Source of the DNA: Mycolicibacterium tusciae JS617
GTDB taxonomy: Bacteria > Actinomycetota > Actinomycetes > Mycobacteriales > Mycobacteriaceae
Length of the DNA: 64,000 nucleotides
Reading direction: 5' to 3'
Assembly (NCBI RefSeq): GCF_000243415.2
Contig: NZ_KI912270.1
Coordinates: 5,909,837-5,973,836 of the forward strand
Position numbers and translations under genes: made by a program. Shown in pieces: positions 54,277 through 63,019 of this stretch. The notes below the pieces were generated by a model that worked only from the letters and a program-made list of their open reading frames with translations, did no database searches and had not been told where the DNA came from. How positions within the stretch are numbered: the stretch's first letter is position 1; the number at the start of each line of letters is the position of its first letter.

Positions 54277-55440
54277 ATGTACATAGAACTGACCCCGGAG
54301 CAGCGGCAGCTTCAAGCCGAACTGCGGCAATACTTTTCGAACCTCATCTCCCCGGACGAATACAAGGAGATGGAAGCAGACCGGCACGGCAAGGCCTACC
54401 GCGCGATCATCAAGCGGATGGGCTCCGACGGGAAACTCGGTGTCGGCTGGCCGAAGGAATTCGGCGGGCACGGCTTCGGCCCCATCGAGCAGTCGATCTT
54501 CGTGAACGAGGCGCACCGTGCCGACGTGCCATTGCCCGCCGTCACCCTGCAGACCGTGGGACCGACGCTCCAGCAGTACGGCACTGACCTCCAGAAGAAG
54601 AAGTTCCTGCCGGGAATCCTCGCCGGTGAGGTGCATTTCGCGATCGGCTACACCGAGCCGGAGGCAGGCACTGACCTCGCATCGCTGCGCACGTCCGCGG
54701 TCAAGCAGGGCGACGAGTACATCGTCAACGGCCAGAAGGTGTTCACCACCGGAGGCCATGATGCCGACTACGTCTGGCTGGCGTGCCGCACCGATCCGGA
54801 AGCCGCCAAGCACAAAGGCATTTCGATGCTGATCGTCGACACCAAGGACCCCGGCTACTCGTGGACACCGATGATCCTGTCCGACGGCGCGCACCACACG
54901 AACGCCACGTACTACAACGACGTGCGGGTTCCCGCCGAGATGCTGGTCGGCGAGGAGAACGCCGGGTGGCGCCTGATCACCACCCAGCTCAACAACGAGC
55001 GTGTGATGCTCGGTCCCGCAGGCCGTTTCGCCGCACTCTACGACCGCATCCACACGTGGGCGTCCAAGCCGGGAAGCAACGGCGACACCCCGCTGGACCA
55101 CGACGACGTGAAGCGCTCGCTCGGCGAGCTGAAGGCCATGTGGCGGATCAACGAACTGCTGAACTGGCAGGTCGCCGCCTCCGGCGAGACCATCGACGTC
55201 GCCGACGCCGCCGCCACCAAGGTGTTCGGCACCGAGCGCATCCAGTACGCCGGTCGCCTCGCCGAGGAGATCGTCGGCAAGTACGGCAACCCGGCGGATG
55301 CGGACACCGCCGAACTGCTCGAGTGGCTGGACTCGCAAACCAAACGCAATCTGGTGATCACGTTCGGCGGAGGTGTCAACGAAGTGATGCGAGAGATGAT
55401 CGCGGCGGCAGGACTGAAGGTTCCGAGGGTCCCGCGATGA
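54277..55440 (+). CDS. fadE29: Acyl-CoA dehydrogenase FadE29 (ChsE1)
   Basis: A 387-residue acyl-CoA dehydrogenase matching Rv3543c, partner of FadE28. Motifs: GYTEPEAGTDLASLRT, YIVNGQKVFTTGG and FGGGVNEVMREMIAAAGLKV at the C-terminus. The ATG at 54277 gives MYIELTPEQRQLQ; the longer open frame lies inside fadE28. The stop is followed immediately by repeat family A, copy 3. Confidence 0.93.
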   Translation: MYIELTPEQRQLQAELRQYFSNLISPDEYKEMEADRHGKAYRAIIKRMGSDGKLGVGWPKEFGGHGFGPIEQSIFVNEAHRADVPLPAVTLQTVGPTLQQYGTDLQKKKFLPGILAGEVHFAIGYTEPEAGTDLASLRTSAVKQGDEYIVNGQKVFTTGGHDADYVWLACRTDPEAAKHKGISMLIVDTKDPGYSWTPMILSDGAHHTNATYYNDVRVPAEMLVGEENAGWRLITTQLNNERVMLGPAGRFAALYDRIHTWASKPGSNGDTPLDHDDVKRSLGELKAMWRINELLNWQVAASGETIDVADAAATKVFGTERIQYAGRLAEEIVGKYGNPADADTAELLEWLDSQTKRNLVITFGGGVNEVMREMIAAAGLKVPRVPR

Positions 55441-55457
55441 GCGCTCGCGCGAAGAGC
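55437..55457 (+). repeat. Short intercistronic repeat, family A, copy 3
   Basis: After the fadE29 stop the spacer reads GATGAGCGCTCGCGCGAAGA, matching the other two family A copies except for one core base. Confidence 0.6.
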
Positions 55458-55468
55458 AAAGGACCACG

Positions 55469-56467
55469 GTGAGTGCGGTCGAGGACCTCACGGCGGCTGC
55501 CGAGCGGGTCAAGGCCGAGGGCAAGAGCAAGCCGAGGGTTGCCCGTCACCCGGTGAACCAACCGATGATCGACCACTGGCTCGATGCGATGGGGGACGAG
55601 AACCCCATTTATGTCGACGAGGCAGCAGCCAAGGCGGCGGGCCATCCCGGCACCGTCGCTCCGCCCGCGATGATTCAGGTCTGGACCATGCTGGGGTTGG
55701 GCGGCAACCGGCCAGACGATGATCCATTGGGCAAGATCCTCGGCCTGTTCGACGACGCTGGCTACATCGGCGTCGTCGCGACCAACTGCGAGCAGACCTA
55801 TCACCGCTACCTGCGTCCCGGCGAACAGGTTAGCGTCGCAGCTGAGCTGACCGACGTCGTCGGCCCCAAGCGGACCGCGCTGGGCGAGGGCTTCTTCATC
55901 ACACAGAAGATCTCGTGGACTGTCGGCGATGACGTGGAAGAGCCCGTCGCCGAAATGATGTGGCGCATCATGAAATTCAGGCCTTTGGAAGCAGACACAG
56001 GGCAGGACTCCGTATCTTCATCGTCCGTCCCCGACGACCTCGACGCGGACACGATGATGCGACCCGCATCGTCACGTGACACGAAGTTCTTCTGGGACGG
56101 TGTCGACGCGCACGAACTGCGGATCCAGAAGCGCGGCGACGGAACGCTTCAGCATCCGCCGGTGCCCGCACTCTGGCAGGACAAAGAGGTACCGACCGAT
56201 TATGTCGTCGCGTCAGGCGAGGGCACGGTGTTCAGCTTCGTGGTGCACCACGCACCGAAGGTGCCCGGTCGCACCCTTCCGTTCGTCATCGCGCTCGTCG
56301 AGCTTGAGGAGGGGGTGCGGATGCTCGGCGAGCTCCGCAATATCGACCCCGCGAGCGTCGAGATCGGATTGCCGGTTCGCGCAATGTATATCGACTTTCC
56401 TGAAGGTGATTCAGGGCCGGCCTGGACCAACTACGCATGGGAGCCCAGCAAGGAGGCCGGAGCATGA
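55469..56467 (+). CDS. chsH2: ChsH2: MaoC-like hydratase subunit with C-terminal DUF35 (OB-fold) domain
   Basis: A 332-residue two-domain protein matching Rv3542c. An N-terminal MaoC-like hydratase half (about 1-175, including MGDENPIYVDEAAA and HPGTVAPPAM) is followed by an acidic/Ser linker (DSVSSSSVPDD) and a DUF35 domain (about 195-332, including VVASGEGTVFSFVVHH). With ChsH1 it hydrates the side-chain enoyl-CoA, and the DUF35 domain docks the aldolase Ltp2. GTG start at 55469; ATGA overlap with chsH1. At 332 residues it is slightly longer than the M. tuberculosis protein, mainly in the linker. Confidence 0.92.
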   Translation: MSAVEDLTAAAERVKAEGKSKPRVARHPVNQPMIDHWLDAMGDENPIYVDEAAAKAAGHPGTVAPPAMIQVWTMLGLGGNRPDDDPLGKILGLFDDAGYIGVVATNCEQTYHRYLRPGEQVSVAAELTDVVGPKRTALGEGFFITQKISWTVGDDVEEPVAEMMWRIMKFRPLEADTGQDSVSSSSVPDDLDADTMMRPASSRDTKFFWDGVDAHELRIQKRGDGTLQHPPVPALWQDKEVPTDYVVASGEGTVFSFVVHHAPKVPGRTLPFVIALVELEEGVRMLGELRNIDPASVEIGLPVRAMYIDFPEGDSGPAWTNYAWEPSKEAGA

Positions 56468-56877
56468 GCGCACCCACGGCATCGTCTATCGAGGTGGGCA
56501 CCAAGCTGCCCGAGCTCGCGCTGTACGGCGACCCGACCTTCATCGTGTCGACGGCGATCGCCACGCGGGACTTCCAGGATGTCCACCACGACCGGGACAA
56601 GGCGCAGGCCAAGGGTTCGGCGGACATCTTCGTCAACATCCTGACCGACACCGGTCTGGTCCAGCGCTACATCACCGACTGGGCCGGACCGGAAGCGATC
56701 ATCAAGACGATCGGGCTGCGGCTCGGTGTGCCGTGGTACGCCTACGACACTGTGACCTTCAGAGGTGAGGTGACCGCGGTCGACGACGGCGTGATCTCGC
56801 TGAAAGTGACTGGCAGCAACAGCCTTGGTGACCACGTGATCGCCACCGCGACACTCACGATCGGAGAAAACTCCTGA
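56464..56877 (+). CDS. chsH1: ChsH1: MaoC-like enoyl-CoA hydratase subunit
   Basis: A 137-residue MaoC-like hydratase subunit matching Rv3541c. The hydratase active-site segment is RDFQDVHHDRDKAQAKGSAD, with the Asp/His pair characteristic of the fold. It pairs with the incomplete hot-dog domain of ChsH2. Overlaps chsH2 by 4 nt. A 97-nt spacer follows before ltp2. Confidence 0.92.
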   Translation: MSAPTASSIEVGTKLPELALYGDPTFIVSTAIATRDFQDVHHDRDKAQAKGSADIFVNILTDTGLVQRYITDWAGPEAIIKTIGLRLGVPWYAYDTVTFRGEVTAVDDGVISLKVTGSNSLGDHVIATATLTIGENS

Positions 56878-56974
56878 TGCCGCGAAGGCGAGCGGGAGTG
56901 AGGATCGCAGCGAGGAACGAGCGAGGACCGCGGGGCCCACGCCCGCAGGACAGGGGACGAGCGGGTGTCGAGCA
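56878..56974. other. Repeat-like GC-rich spacer between chsH1 and ltp2
   Basis: This 97-nt spacer is unusually long for this operon and contains GCGAGCGGGAGTGAGGA and GCGAGGAACGAGCGAGGA. These are degenerate relatives of repeat family B rich in GAGCG/GCGAG words. No reading frame of note and no promoter was recognised. Confidence 0.45.
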
Positions 56975-58144
56975 ATGAGCAGAGGTGAGCTTTCCGGAAA
57001 GGCGGCGATCGTCGGGATCGGCGCCACGGACTTCTCCAAGAACTCCGGCCGTAGCGAGTTGCGGCTGGCATCGGAAGCCGTGCTGGACGCGCTAGCCGAC
57101 GCCGGGCTCACACCTGCCGATGTCGACGGCATGGTCACGTTCACGATGGACTCCAACACCGAGGTATCAATCGCCCGCGCAACGGGCATCGGCGAGCTGA
57201 AGTTCTTCTCCAAGATCCACCATGGCGGCGGCGCAGCCTGCGCCACGGTCCAGCAGGCGGCGATCGCCGTGGCGACGGGCGTCGCGGATTGCGTTGTGGC
57301 ATACCGGGCTTTCAACGAGCGGTCGGGGATGCGGTTCGGTCAGGTGCAGATGCGGTTGGTCGAGAACGCGGACTCCACAGGGGTGGACAATTCGTTCTCC
57401 TATCCACATGGCTTGTCCACACCGGCCGCTCAGGTGGCGATGATCGCTCAGCGCTACATGCACTACTCCGGCGCGACGAGCAGGGATTTCGGCACGGTCT
57501 CGGTGGCCGATCGCAAGCACGCTGCCAAGAATCCGAAGGCGTACTTCTACGAGAAGCCGATCACCATCGAGGATCACCAGAATTCACGGTGGATCGCCGA
57601 GCCGCTGCGGTTGCTGGACTGCTGCCAGGAAACCGATGGCGGTGTGGCGCTGGTGATCACCTCCGCCGAGCGGGCCAAGGACCTCGAGCACCGGCCCGCG
57701 GTGATCGAGGCGGCGAGCCAGGGTGCCAGCCCCGACCAGTACTCGATGACGAGCTACTACCGATCGGAGCTGGGTCTGCCGGAGATGGGCCTGGTGGGTA
57801 GGCAGCTCTGGGAGCAATCCGGTCTGACGCCGGCCGATATCCAGACCGCGATCCTGTACGACCACTTCACGCCGTTCACTCTCATCCAGCTGGAGGAGTT
57901 GGGGTTCTGCGCGCCGGGTGAGGCGAAGGACTACATCAAGGACGGGGCGATCGAGATCGGCGGCAGATTGCCGATCAACACCCACGGTGGTCAGCTCGGC
58001 GAGGCGTATATCCACGGCATGAACGGCATCGCCGAAGGTGTCCGGCAGCTGCGCGGGACGTCGGTGAATCCGGTGGACAACGTCGAGCACGTGCTGGTTA
58101 CGGCGGGCACCGGCGTACCCACATCCGGCTTGATTCTGGGCTAG
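56975..58144 (+). CDS. ltp2: Ltp2, thiolase-fold retro-aldolase
   Basis: A 389-residue thiolase-superfamily (SCP-x type) protein matching Rv3540c. It cleaves the C17 side-chain beta-hydroxyacyl-CoA to propionyl-CoA and androstenedione by retro-aldol reaction, working with ChsH2 DUF35. Landmarks: GIGATDFSKNSGRSELRLA, HHGGGAACATVQQAAIAVAT, CCQETDGGVALVITSAER and NTHGGQLGEAYIHGMNGIAE. ATG at 56975. It is the last gene of the cyp125 operon; a strong hairpin follows. Confidence 0.93.
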   Translation: MSRGELSGKAAIVGIGATDFSKNSGRSELRLASEAVLDALADAGLTPADVDGMVTFTMDSNTEVSIARATGIGELKFFSKIHHGGGAACATVQQAAIAVATGVADCVVAYRAFNERSGMRFGQVQMRLVENADSTGVDNSFSYPHGLSTPAAQVAMIAQRYMHYSGATSRDFGTVSVADRKHAAKNPKAYFYEKPITIEDHQNSRWIAEPLRLLDCCQETDGGVALVITSAERAKDLEHRPAVIEAASQGASPDQYSMTSYYRSELGLPEMGLVGRQLWEQSGLTPADIQTAILYDHFTPFTLIQLEELGFCAPGEAKDYIKDGAIEIGGRLPINTHGGQLGEAYIHGMNGIAEGVRQLRGTSVNPVDNVEHVLVTAGTGVPTSGLILG

Positions 58145-58165
58145 CACCCTAAGCGCGATCACGAT

Positions 58166-58188
58166 GCCCGACCGCTGAGCGGTCGGGC
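58166..58188. terminator. Terminator-like hairpin after ltp2
   Basis: GCCCGACCGCT and AGCGGTCGGGC form perfect 11-bp arms around a single G. It lies 22 bp downstream of the ltp2 stop. It lacks a U-tract, but position and stability fit the end of the side-chain operon. Confidence 0.65.
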
Positions 58189-58836
58189 TATCGGTCGCGT
58201 GATAGCGAATCTCAAGATCTGCCAATCGGACGGCCGGTTGTCCTCAAAAGTGCGCATCGCTGCGGATTCAGCAAAGTCACATACACGTAATACGGCCATC
58301 GGAATGATATTGCTGTCCCATTTCTGGGAATGACGACGCTGCCTCGGCCTGTGGGATACGTCACTGACGAGAACGAAAGTAAGCTCGGTCATAGGGGCGC
58401 GTATATCGTGGCGCTATATGCGAAAAGTGCTCACAGCAGGGAAGATGGTGCGTCTGTATCCAGCCCGCGCAGGACAGCTCATAAGCAATGTAGTTGCAAA
58501 CGCAAGCTTTGCCAGATTCACCAAAAATTTTCGAGTTGCCGCAGTTTTGGCAAACTCCTACTCTATTGAAGTCACGGACAGGAAGCCGGTCTAGGTAAGA
58601 ACAGTCACGATGGCGAGCTAACTGACTGCGAGATGTCCATCGGCCGCCGGGACGGCGTTCGACCCAGCGCCTGGCCAACCATCCGCGATCACGTTCGCGG
58701 GGGCGACCGAAAACGAGTCAGGAGTTTCGACCTTGGCAGGCCACAGGTGCCCCGTGCAGCACAAACGCGAGTCAAAAGCTGGTTCATCGAGGCCGGTTGC
58801 CGCCTCATCACGTTCATCTCTGATCGGAGTACTCAC
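58189..58836. other. Long non-coding, lower-GC intergenic region
   Basis: About 650 bp between the sterol operon terminator and the polysaccharide locus. Composition is visibly richer in A/T (for example around 58260-58320 and 58500-58570) than the surrounding genes. Frames of 79 residues (58330-58569, plus) and 105 residues (58361-58678, minus) overlap each other, show no domain and have atypical composition, so I do not call them. It probably holds the promoter and a long leader for the gene starting at 58837; no named riboswitch was recognised. Confidence 0.5.
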
Positions 58837-59610
58837 ATGACCAGTGCAGTGACCAACGGCAACGGAACTGCCGCACATGCAGCACCGATACTCAGCCCGC
58901 TGCCCAAACCGTCCAGTGGCACCCAAATCTCTTTGGTCAGTCTGGTCATCCCGGTACGCAACGAGGCCCGCAACATCGCGTGGGTTCTGGAACAGATCGC
59001 CGACGACGTCCACGAGATCATCCTCGTCGACGGCGAGTCCACGGACGCGACCCTGACCACGGCATTGCGCTATCGACCCGATATCAGGGTGGTGCCGCAG
59101 GAAGGCACGGGCAAGGGCAGCGCACTGCGCACCGGCTTCTTGGCGGCGACCGGCGACGTGATCGTCATGATGGACGCGGACGGCAGCATGTCGCCCCAGG
59201 AGATCCGGCACTACGTGCACTTCCTGGCCAATGGCTATGACTTCGTCAAGGGCTCGCGGTTCATGGGTGGCGGAGGGTCGCTGGACATCACGCCGTTCCG
59301 CCGACTTGGAAACCGATTCCTGCTGGGCGTCTTCAATACTCTGTACGGCGCCGAGCTCACCGACCTGTGCTACGGCTTCTGCGCGTTCCATCGTCGCTAT
59401 CTCGACCACCTGGCTCTGACCGCAACGGGATTCGAGATCGAAGCGGAGATGACCGTTCGGGCAGTGCAGGCCGGCTTGCGCATCGCTGAGGTGCCAAGCC
59501 TGGAGATGCCCCGCCGCGCAGGCAATTCCAACCTCCGCGCGATCCGGGACGGCTGGCGGGTACTCAACACCGTCCTCGATGGCAGGCGCACGTCGGCCAA
59601 GGGCGCATGA
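58837..59610 (+). CDS. Family 2 glycosyltransferase (dolichol-phosphate-mannose-synthase-like)
   Basis: A 257-residue GT-A fold glycosyltransferase. VSLVIPVRNEARNIAWVLEQ (about 33-52) and EIILVDGESTDATL start the nucleotide-sugar domain, and VIVMMDADGSMSPQEI holds the DxD metal site. FVKGSRFMGGGGSLD and LCYGFCAFHRRYL resemble DPM1-like polyprenyl-phosphate transferases. It could load a sugar onto a lipid carrier to begin a surface polymer. The ATG at 58837 has CGGAGT upstream; the open frame to 58633 would add 68 residues unlike the family. First gene of a rightward locus; TGA is directly followed by the next ATG. Confidence 0.85.
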   Translation: MTSAVTNGNGTAAHAAPILSPLPKPSSGTQISLVSLVIPVRNEARNIAWVLEQIADDVHEIILVDGESTDATLTTALRYRPDIRVVPQEGTGKGSALRTGFLAATGDVIVMMDADGSMSPQEIRHYVHFLANGYDFVKGSRFMGGGGSLDITPFRRLGNRFLLGVFNTLYGAELTDLCYGFCAFHRRYLDHLALTATGFEIEAEMTVRAVQAGLRIAEVPSLEMPRRAGNSNLRAIRDGWRVLNTVLDGRRTSAKGA

Positions 59611-60591
59611 ATGCGCACTCTTGTCACCGGCGCCGCCGGCTTCATCGGCTCGAACCTGGTCGACCGGCTCCTGGCCCAGGGCCACCACGTCGTCGGCATC
59701 GACAACCTGAGCACAGGCGATGCCGGCAATCTCGAGGATGCCTTTCGGGTCAACGAAGTGAGGCAGGGCCGGTTTACCCTGCTCGAGCTTGACGTACTGG
59801 CGCCGGAACTCAAAGACATTGTCGCGGGCACGAACCCAGACGTCATCTTCCATCTGGCCGCTCAGATAGATGTCCGGATCTCGGTGCGCGAACCGAAGTT
59901 CGATGCGCACAACAATGTGCTGGGCACGATCAACCTTTGCGAGGCCGCCAGGCACGGCGGAGTGCAGAGAATCGTCTACGCAGCGTCGGGCGGATCACGC
60001 TACGGCGCACCGATCGACCTGCCCGTCGACGAAAGCAGTCGCGTCGATCCACTGTCACCGTACGCGGTGGCAAAGGTCGCCGGTGAAATGTATCTGCGCG
60101 CCTACGCTTCGATGTACGGTCTCGAACCGATTTGCCTGGCGTTGTCCAATGTTTATGGGCCGCGACAGAATCCGCATGGCGAGGCAGGTGTTATCGCTGT
60201 TTTCGGCAGCGCGATGACGGTCGGTCGGAATGTGACTGTGTACGGCGACGGCAGTGCTACCCGCGACTATGTGTTCGTCGATGACGTGGTGAACGCCTTC
60301 ATGTGCGCGGGCCAAGCGCCCGCGGGTACCAGCGGGGTGTACAACATCGGTACTGGAAAGCAGTCCACCGTTGCCGAGGTGCACCGGCTGATCTCCGCGA
60401 TGCTGGACGGATCGCCACCGCCGTTCTATGCCGAGGCCCGCACTGGCGAATTGCACGCCATTGCACTCGATGCACGCAAGGCCGAATCAGAACTGGGCTG
60501 GAAACCTGCCGTGGATCTGGTCGAGGGGATCGGGCGCACGGTCGATTGGTTGCGTGCTGTCGTTGAACCTGAGCCCGTCGCAATCGCCTGA
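59611..60591 (+). CDS. NAD-dependent sugar epimerase/dehydratase (UDP-glucose 4-epimerase-like)
   Basis: A 326-residue extended SDR. TGAAGFIGSNLVDRL (residues 6-20) binds NAD, HLAAQIDVRISV and YAASGGSRYG carry the conserved Ala and Ser, and YAVAKVAGEMYL contains the catalytic Tyr/Lys. NVYGPRQNPHGEAGVIAVFG is typical of UDP-hexose epimerases. It would supply an epimerised nucleotide sugar for the polymer made by this locus. It starts immediately after the first glycosyltransferase gene. Confidence 0.88.
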   Translation: MRTLVTGAAGFIGSNLVDRLLAQGHHVVGIDNLSTGDAGNLEDAFRVNEVRQGRFTLLELDVLAPELKDIVAGTNPDVIFHLAAQIDVRISVREPKFDAHNNVLGTINLCEAARHGGVQRIVYAASGGSRYGAPIDLPVDESSRVDPLSPYAVAKVAGEMYLRAYASMYGLEPICLALSNVYGPRQNPHGEAGVIAVFGSAMTVGRNVTVYGDGSATRDYVFVDDVVNAFMCAGQAPAGTSGVYNIGTGKQSTVAEVHRLISAMLDGSPPPFYAEARTGELHAIALDARKAESELGWKPAVDLVEGIGRTVDWLRAVVEPEPVAIA

Positions 60592-60606
60592 ACTGAGGGG
60601 GTTTTC

Positions 60607-60963
60607 GTGTCAATCAAGTACGGCGCGGTCGCGACAGCCGTCATCTGCGCCGTTGTCGCGCTCGGCCCAGCTCACTCCACGCTGCCCCTCGGCCGCGCGT
60701 TGGTAGCGGGCTTCCTGGTGATCGCACCCGTGCTGGCGATCGCCAGGCTGCTGCCGAGCGTGAACCCCGCTGTGGCCCTCATCGTCGCAGCGGCGGGCGC
60801 CATCGCCGTCAATACTCTTGTCGCGCAGTCGATGCTGTCAGCCGAGCTATGGTCGCGCCCCGCGGGCGTGGTCGTCGTGGGTTCAATCGCGACTCTGCTG
60901 TGGCTGATTTCGACTCCACGCCCTGCGAAGTCACGTCACCGGGCTATGGGAGGACGGCCATGA
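60607..60963 (+). CDS. Small membrane protein of the polysaccharide locus
   Basis: A 118-residue, highly hydrophobic protein with four likely membrane segments (about residues 7-20, 29-48, 53-72, 86-102) and a basic C-terminal tail (RPAKSRHRAMGGRP). GTG start at 60607; ATGA overlap with the next gene. No family was recognised. It may help assembly or export of the polymer. Confidence 0.65.
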   Translation: MSIKYGAVATAVICAVVALGPAHSTLPLGRALVAGFLVIAPVLAIARLLPSVNPAVALIVAAAGAIAVNTLVAQSMLSAELWSRPAGVVVVGSIATLLWLISTPRPAKSRHRAMGGRP

Positions 60964-62081
60964 AGACGACGGTTATCCCCGCAGCGGAGCTGGGGGCGGC
61001 AGAGTCCGCCATCTGGCGGTCGTTCCAGCACGTGCAGCCCGAGCTCGGCAGCCCCTTCATGACTCCCGAACTGGTCGTCACCGCAGCCAAAGTGCGCCCG
61101 GGCACCCGCGTCGCGCTCCTCGAGGACGCCGGCGAAATCGTCGGATTCTTTCCATTCGAGCGGCGGGCACTCGGCTACGGCGTGCCGGTCGCCCCCGGCC
61201 TCACCGGATGTCAAGGCGTGGTGCACGCACCCGATGCCGTCTGGGACGCCCACAACCTTCTGCGGTCCTGTGGCCTCGGAGTCTGGGAGTTCGACCACCT
61301 CGTCGACGGGCAGAAGCCTTTCGAACGGTTCCAGGTACTGCGCGCCAAGGCCCCGGTCATCGATCTCAGCGAGGGCTCGACGGCCCTGCTGGCCAACCTG
61401 CGTCGACGGTCGACTCGCGTGGCGAAGAAGCTGCCGAAGGTGCGGCGTCAGCTGGAGCGGGACTTCGGCCCGTTGCGCTGCGAGTTCAAAACCACTGACC
61501 CAAAGAAACTTCGGATGATGATGGCGTGGAAGTCCGACCAGTACCGGTGGACCGGACGCACCGATCAGTTCGCCCGGCCATGGGTGAACCGCTTCGTCTC
61601 GGATCTTTTCGACCTGCAGTCGCCACACTTCTCGCTCGTGCTGTCGGTGCTCCACGCCGGTGATCATCCCGTCGCCGCCGATGTGTACCTGCGCCGTGGT
61701 GGCGTCATGTCCGGCTGGTTCACGTCGTATGACCCCGAGTTCGCCAAGTACTCCCCCGGGATGCTGCACCGTCTTGCGCTCATCGAGGCCGCCTCCGCGA
61801 GCGGGGTCCGGCGAATCGACCTGGGCCGGGGCACATACGAACACAAGGAGCTGTTCAAAACCCACGACGTGGTTGTGGGCGAGGGCAGGGTGCTGCGGGC
61901 ATCGGCTGGTGCGGCCCTTTACTACGCCGGTCGAGCTCCGATGCGGAACCTGCGCCAATCGGTGATGGCGTCACCAACGCTCTACCGGTCGGCCGACGCA
62001 GTGTTGCGCGGCTTCGGCCGCGTCCATTCCACCCTGACGGTCGGAGCTCACGGGCCCGGACCGACGAGAGGTTCACGATGA
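60960..62081 (+). CDS. GNAT-fold acyltransferase, CelD/BcsL-like
   Basis: A 373-residue protein with an acetyltransferase-6 (CelD-like) pattern. An N-terminal half (GSPFMTPELVVTAAKVRPGT, then ALLEDAGEIVGFFPFERR) leads into a C-terminal GNAT-like half (HAGDHPVAADVYLRRGGVMS, FTSYDPEFAKYSPGMLHRLA). IDLGRGTYEHKELFKTHDVV is a hallmark of polysaccharide-locus acyltransferases. It probably adds an acyl group to a sugar residue; donor unknown. It overlaps both neighbours by 4 nt. Confidence 0.8.
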   Translation: MKTTVIPAAELGAAESAIWRSFQHVQPELGSPFMTPELVVTAAKVRPGTRVALLEDAGEIVGFFPFERRALGYGVPVAPGLTGCQGVVHAPDAVWDAHNLLRSCGLGVWEFDHLVDGQKPFERFQVLRAKAPVIDLSEGSTALLANLRRRSTRVAKKLPKVRRQLERDFGPLRCEFKTTDPKKLRMMMAWKSDQYRWTGRTDQFARPWVNRFVSDLFDLQSPHFSLVLSVLHAGDHPVAADVYLRRGGVMSGWFTSYDPEFAKYSPGMLHRLALIEAASASGVRRIDLGRGTYEHKELFKTHDVVVGEGRVLRASAGAALYYAGRAPMRNLRQSVMASPTLYRSADAVLRGFGRVHSTLTVGAHGPGPTRGSR

Positions 62082-63019
62082 CAGTCACCGCCTCCGGGCG
62101 TGCACTCACCATGTCCGTGGTGATCTGCGCCTACACGCTGGACCGATGGGACGACGTGCTCGCCGCCGTCAGGTCGGTGGCGACCCAGACGGCGCCCGCT
62201 GAAGAGATCGTGGTCGTCATCGACTACAACCCCGACCTCTACGAGCGGTTGCGGGCCACTCTGCCCGCTGTGACGGTTGTCGAAAACCGGTACGAGAAAG
62301 GGCTTTCCGGCGGTAAGAACACCGGAGTCGAGGTGACGACCGGCGACGTGGTGGTCTTCCTGGACGACGATGCGGTGGCCCACCCCGATTGGCTGGTGCA
62401 CCTGCGCGACGCCTACACGAAGGACAGCGTCGTCGGTGTCGGCGGAACCACCCTCCCGCTGTGGGACACGACCCGGCCTCGATGGTTCCCGGAGGAGTTC
62501 GACTGGGTTCTGGGCTGCACGTTCACCGGTAGGAATCCCGGGCCGGTCCGAAACCTGCTCGGCGGCAACGCCTCATTCCGCCGCGAGGTGTTCTCGGTGG
62601 CGGGTGGTTTCCCGGCCGACATCGGCCGTACGTCGGCGGACAGTCGACCCCTCGGGTGCGAAGAGACGGAGTTCTGCATCCGGGTGAACCAGCATCGGCC
62701 CGACTGGACGTTCGTCTTCGAACCTCGGGCGGTGATCTGGCACCGGGTACCGGAAGTGCGGGCGCGGTTCTCCTACTTCCGCTCTCGATGCTTCGCCGAA
62801 GGGTTGTCGAAGGCGGCCGTGACGCGCAGCGTCGGCGTCAGCGACGGACTCGCGGCGGAGCGCAGTTACACCGCCCGCATCCTGACCCGCGGCGTGGCGA
62901 AGGGGTTCGGCGAGGCACTGCGAGGAGACCCCGCCGGTATCGAACGCTCCTACGCCATCTCGGTCGGGCTGCTCACCACCGCGGCGGGCTACGCGCGCGG
63001 CGTGCGGGGTGCGCGATGA
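62078..63019 (+). CDS. Family 2 glycosyltransferase
   Basis: A 313-residue GT-A glycosyltransferase. MSVVICAYTLDRWDDVLAAV (11-30) opens the nucleotide domain, VVVFLDDDAVAHPDWLVHL holds the DxD, and GGNASFRREVF and ETEFCIRVNQHRPDWTFVF complete the acceptor region. A C-terminal extension has hydrophobic helices. Specificity is unknown. Coupled by ATGA overlaps to the acyltransferase and the deacetylase genes. Confidence 0.87.
   Translation: MTVTASGRALTMSVVICAYTLDRWDDVLAAVRSVATQTAPAEEIVVVIDYNPDLYERLRATLPAVTVVENRYEKGLSGGKNTGVEVTTGDVVVFLDDDAVAHPDWLVHLRDAYTKDSVVGVGGTTLPLWDTTRPRWFPEEFDWVLGCTFTGRNPGPVRNLLGGNASFRREVFSVAGGFPADIGRTSADSRPLGCEETEFCIRVNQHRPDWTFVFEPRAVIWHRVPEVRARFSYFRSRCFAEGLSKAAVTRSVGVSDGLAAERSYTARILTRGVAKGFGEALRGDPAGIERSYAISVGLLTTAAGYARGVRGAR

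Noticed and set aside
58361..58678. A 105-codon minus-strand frame and an overlapping 79-codon plus-strand frame in the intergenic region
   Set aside because: They overlap each other on opposite strands, lack ribosome sites and domains, and have composition unlike neighbouring genes; treated as non-coding.
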